In this document: piece after piece, positions 39,559 to 45,119 of the stretch
Numbering within the stretch: the stretch's first letter is position 1
Layout of the letters: every line of letters starts with the position of its first letter
From: a virus
DNA: 45,119 bases
Strand: one strand, 5' to 3'
IMG/VR virus record: IMGVR_UViG_3300025151_000071
Coordinates: 1 to 45,119 of that record
Notes under the pieces: model-generated
Seen by the model: only the letters and a program-made list of their open reading frames with translations
Told to the model about the DNA's origin: nothing
Databases searched by the model: none
Translations under genes and position numbers: made by a program

Positions 39559-40058
39559 GTTGGGAAAATATACTAAAAAATAGCGTTACACCTATTGATA
39601 ATTCGTTGAAATGGAAGGTAGAAATAGACGATACGCTATCCATTAGTATTGATGGTCAAGGAATTTATGAAGCAACGCCTTCTTTTGATAAATTTGAAAT
39701 CAATATGAGTGCTAGAATGGAAAAGGATGGATATTTAGTAGGTTTAGTAGATGAGATTCTTTGTAAAAATCTAAGTTTTGAATATCTGAAAGAAATGACG
39801 GATGAAGCAGACTACAATACAATGAAAATTGGCGATTTAACAATACCTGCGGATAAGATTACAATAGATTTGTATGATGGAGAAGAACGCGATACAGATG
39901 GTAATGAGTTTGCTACAAAAATAATAGTTAAAGATATTGATTTAGAGTTAAAATATGATAGGTCAATGGAAAGCAGACTAGGCGAACAAGATTTTTTCTC
40001 ATCAGCAACTAAGCCAAAGATGGAAATTGTTAGGTGTGTAGTTTATTTAGAATTTTGA
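39555..40058 (+). CDS. MSW-tag protein, beta-rich (167 aa)
   Basis: Tag MSWENILKN, identical to the gene before. The body is beta-rich and acidic (KWKVEIDDTLSISIDGQGIY, ATKIIVKDIDLELKYDRS), ending in a strand (EIVRCVVYLEF). It could be a virion component. No family recognised. Confidence 0.6.
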   Translation: MSWENILKNSVTPIDNSLKWKVEIDDTLSISIDGQGIYEATPSFDKFEINMSARMEKDGYLVGLVDEILCKNLSFEYLKEMTDEADYNTMKIGDLTIPADKITIDLYDGEERDTDGNEFATKIIVKDIDLELKYDRSMESRLGEQDFFSSATKPKMEIVRCVVYLEF

Positions 40059-40067
40059 GTGAGTTCT

Positions 40068-40253
40068 ATGAATTGGTTTAACGTTGTAAAAAAAGATACT
40101 CAGGAAAAACTACCGGAGGAATTAACCGCCGGAGCAACAGTTAGCCCTTATAAGGCAAAAGATTGGTTTAAGAAAAAACCTAAAAAAACTAAACCTGCTG
40201 ATAATACCGCAGGTACAACTCAGACTACGTTGGATTTGGGGGAAAAGAAATGA
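40068..40253 (+). CDS. MSW-type small basic protein (MNWFNVVKK)
   Basis: 61 residues from the ATG at 40068, preceded by GAGTGAGTTCT. Tag M-N-W-F-N-V-V-K; then a Lys/Pro-rich disordered body (KDWFKKKPKKTKPADN). Overlaps the next gene by ATGA. Function unknown. Confidence 0.58.
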   Translation: MNWFNVVKKDTQEKLPEELTAGATVSPYKAKDWFKKKPKKTKPADNTAGTTQTTLDLGEKK

Positions 40254-40768
40254 GTTGGTTTGATATTCTAAAGACTCGTCTTTTTGACGAACATGGAAAT
40301 GAATGGGAAGATATGGAAGATACTCATCTCATGGATGGAAAAAGAATGAGTGGTAAGTCTCACTCCTTTGAGAGTAAGAGATTATACCCCATAGAAGATT
40401 TAACAAAGAGAACTCAAAGAAAAATAAAAATGCGTGATAGAATCAAAGAAAGAGATGCACGTGATAAAGAGATTCAAAAAAAAGATAAGTTTGCTAGGGC
40501 AAAAGCAAAAATGAAAGAAGAAGGGCTAGATGGATTCAACAAACCTAAAGCAGATAAAAATCATTCCACAAAATCTCACAAAGTTATGGCTAAAGATGGA
40601 GATAAAACTAAATTTATTCGCTTTGGTCAAAAAGGTGCAGATACAGTAACCGAAAAGAACCCTACTCCGGCTAGGAAAAAGAAAAGAGCAGCATTTAAGG
40701 CTCGTCATGCTAAGAATATTGATGATAAATTTTCTGGTGCTTATTGGGCTGATAAAGTGAAGTGGTAA
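40250..40768 (+). CDS. MSW-tag protein with DUF6321-like basic C-terminus (172 aa)
   Basis: Tag MSWFDILKT, an acidic segment, a charged helix rich in Lys/Arg/Asp, and a C-terminal domain with SHKVMAKDGDKTKFIRFGQK, KKKRAAFKARHAKNI and GAYWADKVKW. The last part matches the DUF6321 family of marine phages, small basic proteins of unknown role found near structural genes. Its basic nature would suit DNA- or scaffold-binding in the head. Confidence 0.68.
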   Translation: MSWFDILKTRLFDEHGNEWEDMEDTHLMDGKRMSGKSHSFESKRLYPIEDLTKRTQRKIKMRDRIKERDARDKEIQKKDKFARAKAKMKEEGLDGFNKPKADKNHSTKSHKVMAKDGDKTKFIRFGQKGADTVTEKNPTPARKKKRAAFKARHAKNIDDKFSGAYWADKVKW

Positions 40769-40769
40769 T

Positions 40770-40982
40770 ATGACTTCCGAAGATGAAGAATCTCTCCGAC
40801 AAAAACTTGCAATGGGTATTGAAATTGTAACTAAATTAATACAAGAAGAACTTGAAGAAATTGCAGGATATGTGCGTAGAGAAGAATTGACTAAAGCCGT
40901 AGATGCGTTGTTTAATCTCGTAAAAGAATTAAACGATATTAACCAATTACAATGGCAAAGGTCGCTAAAAGATTTAACCTGA
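40770..40982 (+). CDS. Helical protein, 70 aa
   Basis: Start ATG directly follows the previous stop. Acidic coiled-coil-like protein (LAMGIEIVTKLIQEELEEIAGYV; AVDALFNLVKELNDIN). No MSW tag. No recognised family. Confidence 0.55.
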   Translation: MTSEDEESLRQKLAMGIEIVTKLIQEELEEIAGYVRREELTKAVDALFNLVKELNDINQLQWQRSLKDLT

Positions 40983-41029
40983 GTTTTCAAGAATGTTTAT
41001 CTGATAATTAACGTTGGGGTGTGGCGAAG

Positions 41030-41200
41030 TTGAGTGATTCACAAGCAGACTCTTGGTTTAATATCTTGAGAATGGCGGGTGCAGTTACCACAACTTCTTC
41101 GCCAAATTTATTCAATAATCGTTCAATTCGGGGGAAAAAACGTGGTAAAAGAAAAAAGTACCGAAAAGAAAAGCCCTACGAAATTTTCAGGCGGCGGTAA
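41030..41200 (+). CDS. Small basic protein with internal SWFNIL motif (56 aa)
   Basis: TTG start with GGGGTGTGGCGAAG upstream. Residues 8-14 (SWFNILR) are a version of the MSW tag, here seven residues inside. The C-terminus is strongly basic (GKKRGKRKKYRKEK). It overlaps the next gene by 59 bases in another frame. Supported by the tag and by codon continuity; function unknown. Confidence 0.5.
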   Translation: MSDSQADSWFNILRMAGAVTTTSSPNLFNNRSIRGKKRGKRKKYRKEKPYEIFRRR

Positions 41201-42230
41201 TTCGGGAACTCTTGAAGAAGACCCTAGTAAATTTTACAGGGCTTGGAAGAATGCTACAACAAATTTCAAAAATTTAGGCACTACTAGTGTAAGCAATTTA
41301 TTTGAAGCAGTTTCCAATCATGGTAAAATTGGTAGGGAATCTCATCAGGGTAGAGATAAGGGTAAAAGAACAAGCGGTTCTGCGGGTGAAATAATAACAG
41401 AATTAGAGGGGATGTTTACTAATACTTTAGATATTGATGATATTCAGATGTTAGAAAGGCGTATCAAATACCTAGAAAGAATAGAAAAAGAGGATAACCC
41501 AAGAGATATTCCTTTCAAGGCTGTTTCTGATTATTCTCCAAGAACAGGAAAGGTTAGAGAAAAAGAAACTGTGTATGGTCATTATTTGACTCCAAAGTAT
41601 CGTGAATATAGACAAGAAGTAAAGGAACAAAATTTACCTGAAATCCCTTCTTCTTGGTATAATAAATCAAAAGGAAAAGCAAAGCCTCCAATGTGGCAAG
41701 CACTTTTTGGTAAAGGAAATAACGAATTGAAAACAGAAGGTCTTTTGATTGTACTGAAAAAAACAGTATTGGCGATTGAACAGGGTATCAATTTGGATAA
41801 AGATAAACCAATTAAGATTACTGATAGAAAAAGAGTTAGAGGAACAAGTGCGGGTGTTGCTCTCTATAATGAAGTTCCTAGATTTAAAAAATTCATTGAT
41901 ACTGTTGTAAAACAGGCTAATTCCGGTTCGGGTTATTTATCTAGAACAGGTGGGTTAGGTTTAGTAGCCGCATTAAGAGATATTTCTGATGTGAAAATGA
42001 TAGCCGAAGATACAAAAGATTCTGAGTTAGTTAAGGTAGTAATGGAACGTGGGAATATGATTCCAATGAATATAAAATCGTTTTATGTTATTATGAGCAG
42101 AAGACAAATGTTGAATGCTTGTATTCATGCAGGATTAGACAAAAAGAAATTCGCTGCTACTATTGAATCTTTCAAGAAGGCAGAAGAAGTTGAGATAGAA
42201 AATTGGGAACAGTTATTGAAGGTGGCGTAA
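41142..42230 (+). CDS. Unknown protein, 362 aa
   Basis: Start uncertain: GTG at 41142 (VVKEKSTEKK) has CGGGGGAAA upstream; the frame is open further up. A Lys/Ser/Gly-rich disordered N-terminus is followed by helices (EIITELEGMF; IDDIQMLERRIKYLERIE), a KAVSDYSPRTGKV segment, and a C-terminal helical domain (RGTSAGVALYNEVPRFKKF; RQMLNACIHAGL). No catalytic motif. Size and position suit a portal-accessory, scaffold or packaged internal protein, but this is a guess. Confidence 0.55.
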   Translation: MVKEKSTEKKSPTKFSGGGNSGTLEEDPSKFYRAWKNATTNFKNLGTTSVSNLFEAVSNHGKIGRESHQGRDKGKRTSGSAGEIITELEGMFTNTLDIDDIQMLERRIKYLERIEKEDNPRDIPFKAVSDYSPRTGKVREKETVYGHYLTPKYREYRQEVKEQNLPEIPSSWYNKSKGKAKPPMWQALFGKGNNELKTEGLLIVLKKTVLAIEQGINLDKDKPIKITDRKRVRGTSAGVALYNEVPRFKKFIDTVVKQANSGSGYLSRTGGLGLVAALRDISDVKMIAEDTKDSELVKVVMERGNMIPMNIKSFYVIMSRRQMLNACIHAGLDKKKFAATIESFKKAEEVEIENWEQLLKVA

Positions 42231-42308
42231 ATGTGTGTAATAGATGAAATAGATGAGATGAACCATTCGGGATTTTGCCCTTATTGTTACGGATGTAGAA
42301 AAGAATGA
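42231..42308 (+). CDS. Cys-rich micropeptide (25 aa)
   Basis: 25 residues starting one base after the previous stop and ending in ATGA overlap with the next gene. F-C-P-Y-C-Y-G-C-R near the end offers three closely spaced cysteines plus C2 for a metal site. Function unknown. Confidence 0.42.
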   Translation: MCVIDEIDEMNHSGFCPYCYGCRKE

Positions 42309-42961
42309 TTACTCGTAAAAGATGTGTTTTGTGTAATCACGAAAGACGTGAAGACATAGAGCGAATGCTAGAAGATATGTCTCTTTCACCTGATGAGGTT
42401 GATAGAGAATATAATTGGCCTAGCGGAACTACATCTAAACATCAGCGTAATCATATGACCGGATATTCAAAGTCATCGAATCCTAGATGTGTGATTTGTA
42501 CTAGTGAAGGGCGTTCAGAATTAGAAGTTAGATTACATGAAGGTAGTGTTACTCCTGATGATGTTGCAAATTTACTAGGTTGTAGTAAAAACCAAGTGGT
42601 TATTCATATGAAAGACCACTTACAACCATTGGTTCAAAAGTCTGCTGCGAATTTAATTGCAGTAAAAGAAGTAGATGAGATAGAATTGTTGAGTAATAAC
42701 ATTGGTAGATTGGAAACTAAGATTGATGCGTTGTTTGATGTTGATGCTTTAGACCCAAAATACATTGATTCTTTGACGAAGTTAGCAAAAGAAGTTAGAG
42801 AGTCGCTAAAATATTTAATGGAGTTTAAAGGTAAACTTGTGCATAAGCGACAAGATACAATTATTGTTCATCAGATGCAGGTTATCAAAGAAGTTCTAGC
42901 ACAGAATCATCCTGATGTTTGGCTAGATGTTAGAAAACAAATGGAGGATAAATTACAATGA
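42305..42961 (+). CDS. Tandem zinc-finger/HTH protein, possible terminase small subunit
   Basis: 218 residues. Two repeats: R-C-V-L-C-x...HQRNHM (residues 6-50) and R-C-V-I-C-x...HMKDHL (61-108), each with CxxC and a HxxxH-type pair, and between them a helix-turn-helix-like SPDEVDREYNW / TPDDVANLLGCS. A helical region (ELLSNNIGRLETKIDALFDV) and C-terminal helices follow. DNA binding by the two fingers with a helical oligomerisation part resembles small terminase subunits that recognise virus DNA; no large terminase is in this window to confirm. Confidence 0.58.
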   Translation: MITRKRCVLCNHERREDIERMLEDMSLSPDEVDREYNWPSGTTSKHQRNHMTGYSKSSNPRCVICTSEGRSELEVRLHEGSVTPDDVANLLGCSKNQVVIHMKDHLQPLVQKSAANLIAVKEVDEIELLSNNIGRLETKIDALFDVDALDPKYIDSLTKLAKEVRESLKYLMEFKGKLVHKRQDTIIVHQMQVIKEVLAQNHPDVWLDVRKQMEDKLQ

Positions 42962-43140
42962 GTTGGAAAGCCATAATTAAACGCAAAAAAGAATTAGGCA
43001 CTATTGAACATGGTGTTCAAGAAGATAATTACCGTTGTCAATTGTGTGGTTATGAAAGTAATAATCAAGAAGATTTTGCTAATCACGATTGCACTCCTGA
43101 TTTGTTAAGAGACATGGATTTTCAATTAGATAATAGGTAG
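42958..43140 (+). CDS. MSW-tag zinc finger protein (60 aa)
   Basis: Tag MSWKAIIKR, then a single finger Y-R-C-Q-L-C-G-Y-E...F-A-N-H-D-C, CxxC plus H and C. Overlaps the previous gene (ATGA). Shows the tag can precede a metal-binding domain as well as helical or beta domains. Confidence 0.62.
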   Translation: MSWKAIIKRKKELGTIEHGVQEDNYRCQLCGYESNNQEDFANHDCTPDLLRDMDFQLDNR

Positions 43141-43151
43141 GAGAGATTACA

Positions 43152-44702
43152 ATGAGTTGGGAAACTATTCTAAAGGCTTCAAAAGATGAAGTAATTATGA
43201 GTATTTTGTATGCTCCTGATGAAGTGATGGAGGAATACAAAGACGATATGAATAGTTTTACAACACAAGTAGGTAAAATAAGTCGAAATCTTGAAGATGG
43301 AAAAGTTCCTGCTCTTGTAACTCAGAATGAAAAAGTAGAAGAATTTACTGCGAAAGTAAAAGAAATTCAAGAGTTATTAAAAAAGCGTAGAACTCAAAAA
43401 TTAGAATCCGGTAGAAGTGATAAATTTAGAAAACTCATTGATAGATATGTTGGCATAACAGAACCGAAAGAAGGTGAAGATGTTAATGAATTTTTAGAAG
43501 TAGTGGAAAATATAAGTGCTTCATCTTTAGATAGAATAGCAACTACAATTCAAAGAATTTTAGCAGAAAAAAACTACTACGATGCCGTCAAAGATAAAGC
43601 AATAGAAGACGATGTAGCATTTTACAAGGTAAGTGAAGGTGCTACTGTAACCTTTGATAAACAAATTTCAGATTCATTAGGTATAGAATTTGAAGAAGAA
43701 GGAGATAAGTTTGTGTATAAATTACCTGAAACTCTAACCCATAAACAGGCTCAAAGGTTGTTATCTAAAAGTAGTCAAGGTGTTTTAGATGGTGAAGTTG
43801 AGCGAACTAATCTAGCATATATTCTACGAGCAGATAAAGTAAAAGGTGGCGGAAGTGTCGGTGAAGACCCTTCAAGAAAAAGAGTTGCAGAAGATTTTAC
43901 TGATGAAAGAGCCATAGGTTATCTAGAATTTATTGCTAAATATGCTAAGAGTAAAAGAAACTTCAATATATTTTTACCTAGTAAGTCTTCTGTTACTGCT
44001 ACTAATATGGATTTAATTTATGATGGAATTAAACCAATGCCGGAATTGTTAGAATTGTTAAGAAACGATTCTTTTGATGTGAAGTCTTATTCAGGAAAGG
44101 CTTCTTTTGATGTGAGTAATTTAGTATTCAATGAATTGATGGCAGCGAAAGATAAAGAAGAAAAAACTAGATTTATTAGAGGTGATTATTATGATATTTT
44201 GATTCCGTTATTTGAAAAGGACATGGTTACTTTAGAAGATTTTAGACGTGTTTTAGATACAGACCAAAACAAATTAGTGGATGACCTACTTGAAAGAAAG
44301 CAAAAAGGAATTGCATACGCATCCGGCAAAGCAACAAAAAACCCAATTGATGAGTTTTTCAAAGGTTTAGAAGAAAATTCTTCATGGTTTAAGTATTATC
44401 AAACTCTTAATAAAAATATTTTAGATATTAGCGGATTAATGATGGCTCTTGTAGAAATAGAAGAATATTTTATGACTTCAAAAGAATTAAAAAATCTGAT
44501 TGGAGAATACATCAAATCCGAAAACCCGACATCTGAAATGAGAAATGAAATATTAGACTATGCTAAATCAAATTATTCTAAAATAAGAGAATCTTATCTT
44601 GACGCATTGAAAGATAAGATGGCCGATGTTGCAAATTCTTCAATAAAAGGTGCAGGTATGAAAGCACAACCTATTGATTACATATCAGGGAGAGTGGATT
44701 AA
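43152..44702 (+). CDS. Large MSW-tag protein (516 aa), unknown function
   Basis: GGAGAGATTACA precedes ATG. Tag MSWETILKA, then helices (EEYKDDMNSFTTQVGKI; KVKEIQELLKKRR), a region of mixed strands (EGATVTFDKQISDSLGIEF), and a long acidic helical C-terminal half (YYDILIPLFEKDMVTLEDF). No known motif. It is the largest tagged protein, so it might be the main partner, for example a scaffold or a prohead core protein. Ends TAATG over the next gene. Confidence 0.6.
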   Translation: MSWETILKASKDEVIMSILYAPDEVMEEYKDDMNSFTTQVGKISRNLEDGKVPALVTQNEKVEEFTAKVKEIQELLKKRRTQKLESGRSDKFRKLIDRYVGITEPKEGEDVNEFLEVVENISASSLDRIATTIQRILAEKNYYDAVKDKAIEDDVAFYKVSEGATVTFDKQISDSLGIEFEEEGDKFVYKLPETLTHKQAQRLLSKSSQGVLDGEVERTNLAYILRADKVKGGGSVGEDPSRKRVAEDFTDERAIGYLEFIAKYAKSKRNFNIFLPSKSSVTATNMDLIYDGIKPMPELLELLRNDSFDVKSYSGKASFDVSNLVFNELMAAKDKEEKTRFIRGDYYDILIPLFEKDMVTLEDFRRVLDTDQNKLVDDLLERKQKGIAYASGKATKNPIDEFFKGLEENSSWFKYYQTLNKNILDISGLMMALVEIEEYFMTSKELKNLIGEYIKSENPTSEMRNEILDYAKSNYSKIRESYLDALKDKMADVANSSIKGAGMKAQPIDYISGRVD

Positions 44703-45119
44703 TGGCAACAGTACAAGAATTTGAACAGTTTATGACTGATTTAGAATCTTTCAAAGATTCATTAGCCGAGCCGGATATGGAAGGGCCGGAAAGAGAATTT
44801 TATATTGAAGACGAATACTTTGATTTTATTAAATCCGTTAAAGGAAATCTAGTTACATTACTATCAACTTTTATTACTAAAAATAAAAATAAATTTGAAG
44901 GTAAAGAATTACAAGAAATCCTTGATACCTATGCAGGATTAAAAGATTTAGAAATGGATGATAAAATTATGGATATAGTTTCATCTAGTTCTACAATTGA
45001 AGATGTTAATTTGGATTCTGTAATCAATTCTGTTTTTACTATAAAGGGTAGAAATACTGTTAAAAATTTGAATATGCAAACTATTCTTGATGGGACATAT
45101 GATTTAGTAGATATTAGAC
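44702..45119 (+). CDS. Unknown acidic helical protein (3' truncated)
   Basis: ATG overlaps the previous stop as TAATG. 139 codons are visible and the frame is open at the end of the window, so the protein continues. Acidic, helical, Leu/Ile-rich (FEQFMTDLESFKDSLAE; LQEILDTYAGLKDLE). It lacks the MSW tag. Composition is like the C-terminal half of the preceding protein. Function unknown. Confidence 0.6.
   Translation, partial: MATVQEFEQFMTDLESFKDSLAEPDMEGPEREFYIEDEYFDFIKSVKGNLVTLLSTFITKNKNKFEGKELQEILDTYAGLKDLEMDDKIMDIVSSSSTIEDVNLDSVINSVFTIKGRNTVKNLNMQTILDGTYDLVDIR

Overview
The window is a piece of a tailed double-stranded DNA virus (Caudoviricetes-like) that most likely infects a marine archaeon. 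The replication and transcription genes are archaeo-eukaryotic: family B DNA polymerase, PCNA-like clamp, RFC small subunit, AEP primase, ATP-dependent ligase, XPF-type nuclease, PC4-like protein and TFB. A tail-assembly-chaperone-like protein and virion-like proteins point to a tailed particle. Ribosome binding sites of the GGTGAT/GAGGTG type, TATA-like boxes and a lipoprotein signal fit an archaeal host. The gene set resembles that reported for magroviruses of Marine Group II Euryarchaeota (Poseidoniales). That host assignment is inference from memory and was not tested by any search.

Layout. (1) 1-1792, plus strand: end of a structural module, with two virion-like proteins, a tail assembly chaperone-like protein and a small protein. 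(2) 1789-32075: about 30 kb entirely on the minus strand and very compact, often with ATGA, TAATG or TGATG stop/start overlaps. Read in its own direction it runs SF1 helicase, many small zinc proteins, a ThiS/MoaD-like small protein ending Gly-Gly-Tyr, class II ribonucleotide reductase, TFB, an E1/ThiF-like enzyme, a JAMM protease, a lipoprotein, PC4-like protein, DNA ligase, clamp loader, SSB-like protein, RecA-like ATPase, PCNA, a DNA polymerase B split into two genes, Cas4-like nuclease, primase, XPF nuclease, helicase-type ATPase and a DEDDy exonuclease. (3) 32076-33508: 1.4 kb non-coding divergent region with repeats, the best candidate for an origin and master control region. (4) 33509-36669: small plus-strand genes (HD hydrolase, zinc proteins) behind near-identical promoter/operator repeats built on the palindrome ACCATATGGT. 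(5) 36734-45119: plus-strand genes of mostly unknown function. About a dozen otherwise unrelated proteins here begin with the same roughly nine-residue motif, M-[ST]-W-x-x-[IV]-[ILV]-K. A repeat-rich zinc-finger protein here could be a terminase small subunit.

Most interesting: (a) an apparent virus-encoded ubiquitin-like/sulfur-carrier system (Ubl with Gly-Gly-Tyr tail, E1-like activator, JAMM protease); (b) the shared MSWxxIIK N-terminal tag, found alone, inside a fusion and on the RecA-like protein, which behaves like a targeting signal; (c) the spacing-conserved dyad promoters; (d) a DNA polymerase split just before motif C, where YGDTDS reads YGHTDS; (e) at least ten zinc-ribbon microproteins of 25-51 residues that ordinary gene calling would miss. 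Gene functions were assigned by reading motifs; no database search was run.
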